Positions 22,785-33,985 of a stretch of 64,000 nucleotides of DNA are shown in pieces (the stretch's first letter is position 1; the number at the start of each line of letters is the position of its first letter). The DNA lies in the NCBI GenBank assembly GCA_022747635.1, contig JAKTNV010000009.1:5338204-5402203 (forward strand). Reading direction: 5' to 3'. The notes below the pieces were generated by a model, which was not told the DNA's origin, made no database searches, and was given only the letters and a program-made list of their open reading frames with translations. The position numbers and the translations under genes are program-made. The DNA is from Hetaerina americana. Its lineage: Eukaryota > Arthropoda > Insecta > Odonata > Calopterygidae.

Positions 22785-23149
22785 CAAGGCCTGCCCCAAA
22801 AGTGGTATAGCTTTTTTTTCCTGGATAGACGGACCGGCGGCGGGTTCGAAAAAGGGGTCTCAAGAAAGGCTGCAGGCTGGTACCAGTTGGCTCCCAGCCT
22901 TTACGTAGTGCGGATAGTTCATTTGCGAAACCTCTATAACGTGACCTGATTACGTTCCGTCATCAACCGGTTATTGGAACAGTGCTACGCCATCAAATTT
23001 TGGGTGAAACTGGAAAAAAACCGAAAAGAAAGACATGACATGCTCCAGGCAGCTTATGGTGATAACGCCTTGGGTGGAACGGGTGTGTTTTTGTGTGGTG
23101 CAAGTTCTCTCGGAAGGGTAGAGAAGATCTCGAAAGATCCATGAAACGA
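22785..23149 (+). mobile_element. mariner 5' end fragment
   Basis: TA at 22783-22784 precedes a mariner left end (caaggcctgccccaaaagtg). The 5' UTR and N-terminal coding (MNRLLEQCYAIKFWVKLEK, LQAAYGDNALGGTGVF) match the copy at 33055. It is cut off by a LINE-D tail at about 23150, so the right end and all catalytic residues are absent. Confidence 0.8.
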
Positions 23150-23345
23150 CGCAAGGGTGTATGGCGAGGGTTGTTAGGTAATCAATTATTAAAGACAATC
23201 AAACCGCATTCAAAACCAACGTATTCATGCAAACCTACACCCTCAGTGGCGTATATATTCATGCAAAAACCTTTTTGACTTGCACGCATGTAAATAAATA
23301 TACTATAAACTAACATACACAATCACCTTAGAATGTAGCTAAAAA
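23150..23345 (-). mobile_element. LINE-D 3' UTR with partial stem-loop
   Basis: Begins inside the stem-loop (gcaagggtgtatggcgaggg; the outer left arm is missing). The LINE-D UTR follows with attcatgcaaaaaccttttt and cttgcacgcatgtaaata. Confidence 0.72.
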
Positions 23346-23640
23346 TCTTAATTTTCACTTTGCGGTTCAAATCATTAACAAAATTCAATGAAAGCAACGG
23401 CCCGATTACACTTCCCTGAGGTAGCCCGAGGTCACTCGTACACTGTCGGGACTACCCTCTATTCCCGCTCTGAAAAAAAGTCTCCAACCCAATTAATTGC
23501 GCCCTTGTTTATGCCTGCGACCTTTAATTCATGATGGATTTACCATGTGGAACATAACCAAATGGCTTTTGAAAATGTAAAAAGATCGCATTAATCAACG
23601 CCAGAGCATCTCCGCTCGCATAAGATAGCATTTTGTGTCT
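23346..23640 (-). mobile_element. CR1-like RT palm fragment
   Basis: The minus strand, with frame changes, gives HHELKVAGINKGAINWVGDF, then GLPQGSVIGPLLSLNFVNDL. These are the palm blocks H..L...L...GI.G....W...FL and GVPQGSVLGPLLF..Y.NDL of CR1/Jockey reverse transcriptases. It lies against a LINE-D UTR but the C-terminal coding between them is missing. Confidence 0.72.
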
Positions 23641-25014
23641 GAATCCGTTCTATTTGTAAGAGTACTATGTTATACGACGAGAGTACTCAGAGTACATATT
23701 CTTAATATTTGTCTAATTCGTTGAATATACTCTTGCATTATTCTAGGAAATTTGGCAAATGTGCGCGTTCAACTGTAGAGGTCGAAAGTGTGGTATTAGT
23801 CATTCATGTGGAAAGTATTAGTCATTCATTCGTCAAAGGCTCTTGCTCTCCATAGGCAGCAGTGAAAAAGAAGTCCATGACATTTTCGGTTCGTCTCTCC
23901 GTTCGCAATGACTCTGTTTTCTTTCTTCAGCAGGCCAGGGTGGTATCTCGTAGGAATTAGCGGGGTACCACTGGGAAGGACGTCATTCTCATTCGCCTTT
24001 CCACCCCCTCTCCCCAGTCAGGGTTTGCGGCTGACGTACCCTCATCCTCCCTTCCGCTCCGCCTGCCGCGCCCCCCTCGCCTCACCCCCCTCCTCTCGCG
24101 AAACTCACCCCCAGAGGCAAAACACGTCCGGCGCTTCCTCGGATTCACCCCTTCCCCCCCACCCCCCCTCCCTCTCTCCCTTCCCTCGTCGTTCTCATCC
24201 ATTCCCCCTTGAATACTTTAAAACTTGAAGGCGAAGCACTTGCATTTCCCTCCGAAATGTCGTCCTCCACCTGCGAAATGACATATCTACCACAATTGCC
24301 CATTTTCTTCGGGTATTATTTTTAAAGCGGCAAGCTTGTATTCTATCACTTGGTGAGCCCAACGGCTCATTGGCTCATTATTGATGCGATATCCATGGCC
24401 ATTGATTCTTCTGCTGCTCTGATACATGGATCAATATTCGACTATTGTTTAGTGCAGTTCGCCATAAAGGGAATTCAGAACAAAGGGGCTGAATTAAATT
24501 ACGCTATGAATTTGTACATCATTTTACATTGCATATCGTTGAAATACTCAAACTATCGATGACAGTTATAATAAAAATATAACTTGTGATCGCTGTTTGC
24601 CGCGGTTAACCCTCCATCTGCTAACTTCCAGACTGCAAGATCTTCTTTGGTATTTCGCAGGGAATAGAATTACTCTCGGATGTGGTTTCTTCCTGCCTTT
24701 CTCGAAACTCTTTCATGCATCTTTCTACGTAACCATGGTATTTGTGAGAAGACTCTCATTACAGTGATAGAAGTGGCAAAATACTTATTATTAGTTATTC
24801 CCAGAGGTAGCTTATCTAAGGTAAGATTTCTGGAGGACCCTGAAATAGCATAATACTCTACTCCAAGAACCCTAACCAGTATGAAGCAAAATGCAAGGTC
24901 TCTCCCAAAAGCAGTATGACTGAGTGAATTAAAAAAATGTGTTGCCAGAATTGATGCATTCACCCAAAAGCCTACCAATTAGCACCCTTGTGCGTCCGTC
25001 CACACACCCACCCA

Positions 25015-25015
<1 letters not shown>
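23641..25015. other. no recognised gene
   Basis: Includes a C-rich block (24000-24210) whose open frames follow from composition, and a duplicated gtattagtcattcat at about 23795-23830. A 102-codon minus-strand open frame (24670-24978) has no motif I recognise. Confidence 0.5.

Positions 25016-25051
<36 letters not shown>
25016..25051. repeat. (TA)n microsatellite
   Basis: About 36 bp of TA repeat at the 5' edge of the SINE. Confidence 0.97.
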
Positions 25052-25056
<5 letters not shown>

Positions 25057-25278
25057 TCGATTCCCGGGCAAGGCATTCTGGGCACCTGCAGCTCCACCCA
25101 AGCTATGTGATTTTTCGGGTACCAGATCTTCCTGGGAAACCATAACCGGCACAGGGAAAGGAACTGGCCCCCCTACCCTGATGCGTGAATTTCACACGCC
25201 GTATAGGGCTTAGTACTGGGTGAACTCTACCATCACCTACTAAACCGAACTCCGGGTTGATTACTGTGTTTATGGTTT
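25052..25278 (+). mobile_element. 5'-truncated tRNA-derived SINE
   Basis: Starts inside the B-box region (ttcgattcccgggc). The body has cacctgcagctccaccca, gtaccagatcttcctggg and cacacgccgtatagggct, ending in gggttgattactgtgtttat. Same family as 58048 and 60049. The A-box half is missing, replaced by (TA)n. Confidence 0.8.
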
Positions 25279-26880
25279 ATATATATACAAAATACTATAT
25301 AATCGTAAATATTAAAGCAATATATATATTTTACGATTCAAGATACTATATAATATAACGAATAGTATTCTCGAACGTGAGCGGAACTAGTCGTCATTGG
25401 TATAATTGTGATTTTTATCGCACCCAAGTCTTGGTTTCAACTGAACAGACGTCATCTGCAGGCGTCTTCCTTCCGCCAGGGCGTCCACAGTGATTTCCTG
25501 GCCTTCAATTAACCCGAATGTAGCATATAACTCGGGATTAGCAGAGCGCTCGATTGCGGGGCATCGACATGCCACTCGGCTGTCCGAGATTTTTTTAGGT
25601 CAGCGGCGGAAAAATTCAGGAGGGCACGAGAGAGCGCCATAATGCGTACGGAGGTAGTGAGACGGGGGGGGGGGGTTCCCCGGGGGAAGGGGGTGGGCGA
25701 CATAATCTCTGGCGGTACACCGGTGGAAGGGTGAGGGGCGGGCGGGCGAGGGAGAGTTAAGAGGTTTACTGCGAAAGAGGATTGGAGACGTTTGCCCGAA
25801 TGAAATGAAAGTCGACGCACATTCTGGAGAGCGAGTCCGGGCCCACCCGCGATACTCCCTACCCTCCCCCCTCCCTTCCCCCACCGCCCTCCCTACCATT
25901 CCCCCCTCCCACCCACCTGAGAAATCTCCGAGAGCGCACCGCCAAAACCTACCCCTACTCATTTCTCCCCCGACCCCCCTCGGCTGGAACTTAAACTACA
26001 TTTTTCACCAGCTTCCCTCATCCCTCACCAAGAGACCCCCTCGCAACCCGCACCACCTGGGGGTCGTATTGGACACCCGAACAATGGCAGGTGCGCGCGC
26101 TTCGTTGATGATGCCACCCCACCGCTGGGGGCGCTCGTAACACAATCGGACGGAACGACAAAGACATTTTCTTCGTGACAGGCGGCAGGCTATGATAAAT
26201 GAAAATAGGGAATCGGTGGTTGGGGGTGTAGTGGTCTCGGGGGGGGGGGGTGGAGGGGCCCAGGGGGAGGGAGGCCGGGGGGGGGGTGGATTCGCGGGGG
26301 TCATTGTGTGGGCGAATGAATTGTGGGGACGAGAGGCGTCGGCGCCCGCTTTCGGCGCCGTCTCCCCCGCCGTTCATTCTGTCAATGGGCCGAGCGGAGA
26401 GAGAGGGTGGGAGGGGGGAGCGGGGGTACGCCTCCCCTGCATGAATGGGACCGCCGCCCCCAGTGAGGAGCCCCAGTATTTATTCGGGGCGGACGGCGAT
26501 ATGTATTCGGTCACGAAAGCAGGCGCCGAGGCGAGAGGGGGTTGCAGAAATCACGCTATTTGCGAAGGGGGGAAGGCGCGCGCGATGCCATCTGTCGGCC
26601 GCCCCAATCGACGGTCTCGGGGGGCGGGGGTGCGTTATTTCCACTCGTGGCGCTAACGACGCCGTTCTCCTCTCGACCCTTTACCACGACCCTTCGCCTC
26701 ATCCCTTAGTAGGGATAGCCTCGATATCTTCGTGTTGTTTTTTTTGCCAAAAACAAATAAACCACCAAGTTGTTTATTTACTTTCTTTCCCTCCCCAATC
26801 AAATCTATAAAAATTACGATAATATGAATGAATTTCTGTAATTCTTCATAACAATCATAGGAGAGATTTAAAATTTGTTT
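25279..26880. other. GC-rich, CpG-rich low-complexity region
   Basis: Long G- and C-runs (25660-25790, 26235-26290) with frequent CpG, especially at 26330-26640. The overlapping open frames on both strands (up to 154 codons, at 26192-26656) look compositional: proline/glycine/arginine-rich without family motifs. A host CpG island or first exon cannot be excluded. Confidence 0.45.
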
Positions 26881-27330
26881 CATCTACATCTACATAGCAC
26901 CACGTAAAGCCGCCTTAAGGGCGTGTGGCGGGGGGATTTAGGTCACCACACGTAAAAGAGACCCGTCACTGCATGCAAAACTAACAAACTCCTCCCAAAA
27001 GGGCGTATATATGTTAATGCAAAAACCTTTTTGACTCACACGCATGCAAATACATCAACTAACATACACATGCATCCCAAAATATACCTTATGTCTACAT
27101 AATACATCTACATAATACCCCGCAAGCCGCCGCAAGGGCGTGTGGCTGGGGGTATGTCTACGCAACGTTTAATCTTGTCCTGACTTCTTACTTCAAAGTC
27201 TTTAATATTCCTACTTTGCTGCTAGTTTCTTACTACTGTGATTCTTGATTGTTTGAGGAAAGAACGAGTATTTGTATCCATCTGTTCTGGAGTCTCTATC
27301 TCCCTTAAATTATCTTTTTAATCTGGAATT
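26881..27330 (-). mobile_element. LINE-D 3' end carrying a nested tail insertion
   Basis: The stem-loop is at 26902-26937 with catctacatctacat on its left. The UTR (26938-27098) has ttaatgcaaaaaccttttt and cacgcatgcaaata. After the nested insertion, decayed C-terminal coding runs to about 27330 (complement of acgcaacgtttaatcttgtc onward, matching 59636-59780). The uninterrupted copy at 59430 proves that UTR and coding were originally contiguous. Confidence 0.82.
27099..27152 (-). mobile_element. 54-bp solo LINE stem-loop with target duplication
   Basis: Flanked by the 9-bp direct repeat TATGTCTAC (27090-27098 and 27153-27161). The insert holds only an ataatacatctacataata tail and the stem-loop (27117-27152, minus-strand sense). 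The empty-site sequence is seen in the LINE-D copy near 59636. It is the shortest possible product of target-primed reverse transcription: only the RNA 3' end was copied. Confidence 0.85.
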
Positions 27331-27537
27331 GTGCACATAAATAATGACTGTGTTATGTTGACAGCGGAACTAGGCATGAATAACTCGTTATTGAGGTACA
27401 TAGTTCGCTTCAGTCAATATATTTTAAATTAATAAACCCTCATTAAAGAATTAAGTGCTCGTTTCAGTATTTCTTGGCCTGTTTTGCTTATTTTCGGGTC
27501 TCTCTCTTTGGGCGGGGGGACGCCTTCCCTGCTTGCA

Positions 27538-27960
27538 GCGGTGTGTCGCATTCCCTACCAGTGAATTTGGCGGCTGAGACCGTCGTATGCTGCATGTCCA
27601 TATGTGGCAGCAGTGTTTCCCTTCTTTCCCGCAAGAGCAATTTCCTGGTCGCCTGATCCCCTTACGAGGGGATGTTCCATGGCGCCCTCGCTCCCCGGAT
27701 TTCAACGAAAGTGAGTTTCTTCAGTGGGGATATCTCGAAGCTGAGGTTAACAAAGTTCAACCAAGGGCCTTGGAAGCTCTTAAGGAGACAATTACGGATG
27801 TCATCGCTGGAATATCTCAAGATATGCTGAGAAGAGTTTTCGAAAACTTTTTTGAGCGACTCAACATGTGAATCGCTCCCCAAGGTCGTCACCAGGATTA
27901 AATACTTTTAAAAATCCAATTAAAATACAGCGGCATTGAATTTGGTTTTCAGGAATAAAA
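27538..27960 (+). mobile_element. mariner/Tc1-superfamily transposase C-terminal fragment
   Basis: The frame ending at 27871 reads PRSPDFNESEFLQWGYLEAE, VNKVQPRALEALKETITDVI and SQDMLRRVFENFFERLNM. The order RSPDL...FFLWG.L...V....L..LK..I, then I....L.R....F..RL, is the end of DDE transposases of insect mariner/Tc1-type elements. The third acidic residue position (normally D or E before FFLWG) reads E here. The N-terminal part is not identified. Bases 27538-27610 resemble 45850-45925. Confidence 0.68.
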
Positions 27961-28019
27961 ATATTTAAAAATTATCTTGGCTGAGTTGTTTATAATGCAT
28001 CCGTTAAATTATGGAGTTC

Positions 28020-28215
28020 ATTCTGTCTCATCCTGTATATGTAATTCAATGCTTGCACGTTAAAAGATTTTCGCACAAATATATACGCCAATGTGGGTTT
28101 GGTTTACATGAAGACGTTGCTTTTACATGTGTTTTAATTCTGTTTTACGTGAGGTCACCTAACACCCTTCGCAACACGCCCCACCGGCGGCTTGCGGGGT
28201 AAATGTAAATATATG
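28020..28215 (+). mobile_element. LINE-D 3' UTR with damaged stem-loop
   Basis: UTR (ttttcgcacaaatatatacg) and box (gtgaggtcacctaacaccc), then an arm-mutated stem-loop at about 28165-28200 ending in cggcggcttgcggggtaaat. Confidence 0.7.
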
Positions 28216-28944
28216 TATTTAATATCAGCGGCCGATTATAAATTATCTCCGTCGGTTTTCTAAACGAGATATTCCGTCTACGACAGCAGAAAATAGAGTT
28301 GAAAGTGAATACATTTTTTTTCCTTCAGGAAATCCCTTCGACGAGAACTGAGTGCACTTTGTCCGCGGACTGGGCGTATGTCGCAAATCCAATTCGCGAG
28401 TGCCTGGAGGGATTGGAGCGACAGTCCCCGACTCGCATTCTGCCGAGCAAACACGGCGACGCCATTCGTTCGGAATTTCGAGGCGCGGCGACCTTCGGAA
28501 GCCCTCCGCACCCACTTGCCTCATGCACAGGAAAGAATCCTTGCTACTTACCGCTGCAGCAGCGTTGCTCGCCGCTCCTCGACGGGCGTGTCGATAACAG
28601 ACTCGCGGCCGAAGGGAGGCTGGACGGCAAAAGGGAGCGGTTCACGGGTGTGGCGAAGAAGGACTCCCGTGAGACATGAGTCACGGTAACCTAAAACGGC
28701 TGATGGGAGGAGTTGACTGGTCAGCAGCGTACGCAAACAAGTACATGCCAATATCGTCAGTGCGAAGGGAAATGCAAATTGATTTTCCGACGCCCTCCCG
28801 AGTCGAAGAAGAACTTTTGTTATTTATTATTCAGTATTGATGTCTAGATATTCTATTTTCGATCGACCAGTTAATGTAAAATATTCAGGAACTTGTCGTT
28901 CGTTGCATCTGTAATGAAATATTAAATACAGTAATTTTGTATCT
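28216..28944. other. CpG-rich segment without recognised gene
   Basis: At 28320-28690 the DNA is GC- and CpG-rich with open frames in five of six phases (up to 126 codons). None shows a family motif. Possible CpG island or exon; unresolved. Confidence 0.4.
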
Positions 28945-29060
28945 GTATTTTATAGTACCCTGCAAGTCACCGCAAGGGTGTGTGGCAGGGGGTGAATATA
29001 CACCAGACTAATTTGGACACGAATACATGTACCTGTACCGCGGGAAAATAAAATAACGTA
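28945..29060 (-). mobile_element. LINE-C tail with intact stem-loop
   Basis: Stem-loop 28958-28990: outer stem CCCTGC/GCAGGG and inner stem CACC-GCAAG-GGTG, both perfect, then gtgaatatacaccagacta. The stems use different base pairs from the LINE-B/D form. Confidence 0.8.
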
Positions 29061-29077
29061 GTTACGGGTAGCATCCT

Positions 29078-29300
29078 CTACTTCTCCACAATATATCACA
29101 AGCCGCCGGAAGGGCGTTTGGCAGGGGATGTTAGGTGACCGCCCGTAAAAGAGAATAAAACCACATTCAAAACCAACACATTCAAGTAAACCTACGGGCA
29201 CAGAGGCGTATATATTCATGCGAAAAACTTCTCAACCCACTCGCATGCAAATAAATACACTATGAACTAAAAACACGTGCAACATGCAATATAGTAAAAA
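29078..29300 (-). mobile_element. LINE-D 3' UTR with stem-loop
   Basis: Tail catcctctacttctcc, stem-loop about 29097-29130, box ttaggtgaccgcccgtaaaa, then the UTR with attcatgcgaaaaacttctc. Lies tandem to the LINE-C tail. Confidence 0.77.
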
Positions 29301-30364
29301 TCTAAACAATAGCGTGGGAATTAGAATTTAAATCATTGCTTTTTGTCTTTAAATTAATATTCAAAGAATCTAACGACAACGAAATCCTTTCCATGACTGA
29401 TGAATACATCAATTATCTGATCGGGCGAGTTAGCAATAATAAGGCTAAATGAACGGTACATTGTTCTCCGGCATTTCCGAACAGATAATTTAAAAGGTAA
29501 GTGCATATAAAGTTGTCAACTCCCCTCTAAGGCGGCGATGGCTATTTGTTTTCCGTATTTTATTTTTCCCTCACACCGCACCCAATTCCCGCAAAACTTT
29601 CTCGCTGTTCCCTGGATTTCTGCGGTTGAGCGCCGCCAACGTAAGACTTTGGCCCATTCCCGAAAAACCACCCTCCCCCCGTCCTAACCCTCCCTCTTCC
29701 AAAACCTCTTCCAACCTCCCCGCCCCAAAAAGCCACCCCGTCGGCGAGGAGGATCCCTTTTCGCCACTTCATCACCTTTCGAGAACCCCCACTCCAAGGT
29801 GCCTTTCACCACCCTCCCACTCTCCCTCCTCTCGAAATCCCCTGCCGACCCTCGCCCTCCCTGGCGGCCACTCGCATAAATAACCTGCGGGTTGGCGCCA
29901 CCGATCCTAGCGAAGCGCTCCCCGCCCGCCCCGGAATCCGGCCCCCACTTCTATCTATCTATCTCTCCCGGGCCAAAATGGCGTCCCCCAATTTGTAACG
30001 CCCGGGCCACCGTGTGTGTGTGTGGACGGGGGAGCGGGGGCTTGAGAGAAAAATGTGCGATGTCGAGGGGAAAGTTGCGATCGGCGTGATTCCCTGCTCA
30101 TTACCCACGCCGTGCGGCGCGATTACATCGTTCGGCTGGGAACCTGAGGACCCGCTCTGTCATTCATTTTTCCCAGTCGGCCTTTCTATTAACATTCATC
30201 CGCCCACTTATATATTCATTAGCCTTTCGACCTGGAGATCGGTATACACTGCGTCCCACCACTCGACCCAATCCATTTGGCCTTCTCGCGCCCATCTCTA
30301 TCGGATAAACGCATCCTCCCCTCGGTCTTCCTTGACGGTTCATCGCGTGTACTATTCTGTATTT
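29301..30364. other. no recognised gene; C-rich block
   Basis: Proline-coding C-rich DNA at 29650-29870, and a ctatctatctatct run near 29951. No gene recognised. Confidence 0.5.
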
Positions 30365-31480
30365 TTTAGAACCCTGCGTACCCATACCGCTACGGTGTGT
30401 GGCAGGGGGTGAATACACACCGGACTACTTTTGATCCGGATATCTTTACCCCTACCGCGGTCGGACAATGCTTTTCTGATCTCTTATCGTTTGTAGAAAA
30501 AATTACATCTCAAACCTATCTGATCTACACTTTATCTCTCGGATTGTATTTACATGATCTCTCCTACCGTAGTTTGATGGGGGTATTAATGCATTTTCAA
30601 TATCGTCATTGCTAAAAAGATATCATTTATATTTATGCAAGAGTTTTAATCTGTGATTTAACCTTCGCTTCATTGAGTGTTTCCTAACTAGATCCTCTAA
30701 CATTTGGACAGACTACTGATTTTGTTACTACAAATTTTCACAAATCTAGTGGCTCCTTTACGCTGCACGCGATCCAATTCGGCAATCAATCCAACTTCGT
30801 GAGGATCCCATAATATACTTGCAGTGTATTCTAAATGAGGCATAACCAGCGAAAGATAACGTTTCTCTTCGATCTTTTCATCAGATTTACCCAGTACTCT
30901 TCTTATAAATCCTAATAATTTCTTAGCTTGTCCAAATATTCCCCGTGTATGTTTCACCCAGGAGAGGTCATGAATGAGATTACGCCCAAGTATATTTAAC
31001 GGAGTCTACATATTCCATTTCGGTGTTCCTGGTGCAGGAGGCGTTCGGGCGGGAATTGATCTTTTTCCAAAAATTCAGAACTACGAACTTTTTTAAGTTT
31101 AATTCTAATTGCCAAGTGTCGTACCAGCGTTGTGCAGCATTAAGGTAACCTGACAAAGCTGCTCTGTCCTTGGGATCACGGATATCACGGTAAACCACTG
31201 CATCGTCGGCAAATAAACGTATCTCACAAGTGACTGCGGGGTCAGTGCCGTTGATGTAAAGTCGGAATAAAAGAGGTCCGATGACATTTCCCTGGGGAAC
31301 ACATAAAGTAATCTCAACTGCATATGAGCTAACTCCATCTCTCACTGCTCTTTGAACGTGGCCATCCAAAACGTCTGCAATCCAACCCCGGATATTTTTA
31401 TTTTTCTCACAGGCTTCTAGCTTTGCAAGTAGTTTAATATTAGGTACTTGGTCGAATATCGTTGTATAGCATTTAGGCCA
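30365..31480 (-). mobile_element. LINE-C (CR1-like): RT palm to 3' terminus
   Basis: The most complete LINE-C. Minus strand from 31480: QVPNIKLLAKLEACEKN, CVPQGNVIGPLLFRLYINGT, IRLFADDAVVYRDI (catalytic FADD intact) and YDTWQLELNLKKFVVLNFWK, then YVDSVKY. After a frameshift near 30980: KLLGFIRRVLGKSDEKIEEK, YLSLVMPHLEYTASILWDPH, LDRVQRKGATRFVKICSNK. The C-terminal tail is decayed, and the stem-loop is at 30372-30408 (inner stem ACC-GTAGC-GGT). The endonuclease and 5' half are absent. Dead because of frameshifts and 5' truncation. Confidence 0.88.
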
Positions 31481-33054
31481 TGTAATAAAGCTGCAGTTCC
31501 CTATGGATTACGCAAATCTCTGTAACATTTATGTAAGCCTTATCTTTAAACTTGCATACTCGATATAACCATTTCTTCGCCTATTCTTCTCCGTTTCAAC
31601 TTCTTCTATTTCTGGCAATCTGTCTTCTTCCGTAGACCAACTCTAGCACGAGATTTCGGAGGCTTTTATTCTCTGCTGGTGTTTATATCAACGGTGAAAT
31701 TCATCAGATCCTCACCGATCCACATTTTTTTGCAAGCGTGCCGCAACGTACTTTGTTTCATCGCCTCTTGGACACACCAATTGCATCGAGTCACATCGAG
31801 TGAATGGGTCACATCCGTTATTTTTCGGTGTCCGTCTCACTTCTTCGCTCATACAATTACTCGCCTTTTAGGATCAAATCTATCAGACGCGCTCATTTAC
31901 CTCCCACGTAATCACAGGGTTCTCGTCATTTTCTCCTATTGGGATTATAATTTTTCATCTCGCTGATATTCGATTCTCACCTTTATGATATTCCAAACAA
32001 TTAATTTTTGAAGAATGAACAATCCGTCCGGGTTGTGATCATTATACGGTAACGCTGTTCCCGAAGTCGATAATGAGTAGAATATCTAACAAGAAAACAT
32101 TATATCTGGCTAAATCATCGAAATACCTTACGACTAAAGGAGCGGATTATTTTTAATTGAGCAGAGTCAATCCTAATCGATCACTCTTATTTACACCTTA
32201 CGCCTCACCTCGCTAACCTATGGTGACATATTTCCTTTTATTTTTTTAACAATCTAACAATTCTTTCCGTTATTATCTTCTATTGATTCATCCGGTTAAA
32301 TTAAAATTCTCTCGTGTCAAAAGGCATGAGGGCAGTCTGGCCTTGATGATAATTACTATTGCGCACAATGTCTTTAAGCAGATCGACTCAACGAAATTTT
32401 TCTGCAAATATATTTAACGAAAACGAAGCCTGCAGGCCCCCATTTCAATTACGGGGGCTCACGTAAATCGTTTTTAGCGCCATAAACGGAATATTCCCTT
32501 CGTAGAACTCTTTAGTCCCATTTTTGTGTCAACATTTACAAGATTAGTCGCACAGAATAATCCCATTTTAAGAAGTTTTCATTAAATTTTGCAATATTAC
32601 ACTCATGACAAATTTATTCCTAAGCTAATCTCATTTGAAACGTTTATACTAATCAATTTCATCATCGCCTTAATAGTCTGCTTAAAATACTTTTTCGAAA
32701 TTAAAAGAAAGCAAACCCAGGAATGAAACATCTCTCGAGAGAAGAACACTCAGGAGAGGATGCTTATGACATCAGCACAAACGGTAAGGTGACCAAGGTT
32801 TCGATTCGGAATACCGTGCGCATGGAGATTTTATCCCCCAATTGTATTTTCCTAAATATGCAAGAGACCTGCTTCGATGGCACCCTCATTCCGGAAAACA
32901 CGAAGAGACGAATATTAATGAAAACCCTTGGAACAATTTTCTTGGAAAATTTTCAGTGATGCATACATATACATGTATCAACATACATACTATATGTAAA
33001 TGCCTACAAGCAGCTACTACTCGGATTAGAGTGAGATTGAATTGAAATAAGAAC
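31481..33054. other. no recognised feature
   Basis: AT-rich DNA. Open frames up to 95 codons (31679-31966) show no recognisable motif. Confidence 0.5.
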
Positions 33055-33985
33055 AAGGACTGTCCCAAAATTAGTAGGACTTATTTTTTCCCGTATAGAC
33101 GGACGCACGAGTGGCGGTTTCTCTGGCTGGGTTCGAGGGAGGGGAGACTCGGGAAAGGCTGGAGGCCGATGGCAATTGGCTCCCAGCCTTCGTGGAGTGC
33201 GAATCGTTTGCGACACCTCTATCACGTGACCTCGTTACGTTCCGTCATGAACCGGTTATTGGAACATCGCTACGCCATCAAATTTTGCGTAAAACTGGGA
33301 AAAACTGGGAAAGTGACTCATAATGTGTTGAAGGCAGTTCAAGGTGATAACGCCAATTGGTGGATCGGTCGGGTGTGTTTTTGAGGGGTTGTTTCGGAGG
33401 AGGGTCGAGTAGAAGTCGAAGACGCCGAATGTTCGAGACGCCCTTCAAACTCAAAAAGTGACGACAATCTTGCGAGAGAGTGAAAAGGCTTCGTTGGACA
33501 GGGATCGCAGATTAAGTGTTCGCATGGCTTCTGATCATCCATTGGCATCCCTAAAAGTGATGTCCATCGACTTGTGACCGAAAACATGGGCATGAGAAAG
33601 GTGTGTGGGGGGAGTTAAGTGCCGCGAGTGCTCTCGGAAGGACTAAGGAAAATCTCACGCGGATTTTCCAAGAGATTCTCGACCAGGCCTCAACCACCTG
33701 ACAGCCCTGACGTTGCCCCACCAGACTGCTTCCTCTTTCCCCGCCTAAAATGCGTGCGAAAAGGTTCTAGGAAAGCCTTACAACAGGTCGTGACGAGGGA
33801 GCTTAGCAGCAGTCCGGGCACAACCGCCTTTCACGACGCGTACGAGGCGTGGAATACCCACATGGCGGGGTGTGTGGACCGACGCACAAGGATGCTGCTT
33901 CGAAGAAGTTTGAGTGACTTTTAAAATTCTGGCAACAACATTTTTTTAACCTACTCACTAATGCTACTTTTTGGACATAGCATGC
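33055..33985 (+). mobile_element. internally deleted mariner
   Basis: The left end caaggactgtcccaaaatta matches the copy at 22785. Coding starts at the ATG at 33247 (MNRLLEHRYAIKFCVKLGK). It runs with stops through a GVVSEEGRVEVEDAE-like linker and MGMRKVCGG to VPRVLSEGLRKISRGFSK. It then jumps to PDSPDVAPPDCFLFPRLKC (third aspartate region) and an intact C-terminus ending LRRSLSDF at 33924. The GDET and HHDNAP motifs are deleted. The right TIR is diverged, so the exact end is approximate. Confidence 0.82.

Noticed and set aside
26192..26656. 154-codon open frame in a CpG-rich region
   Set aside because: Glycine-rich translation of G-runs; no recognisable domain.
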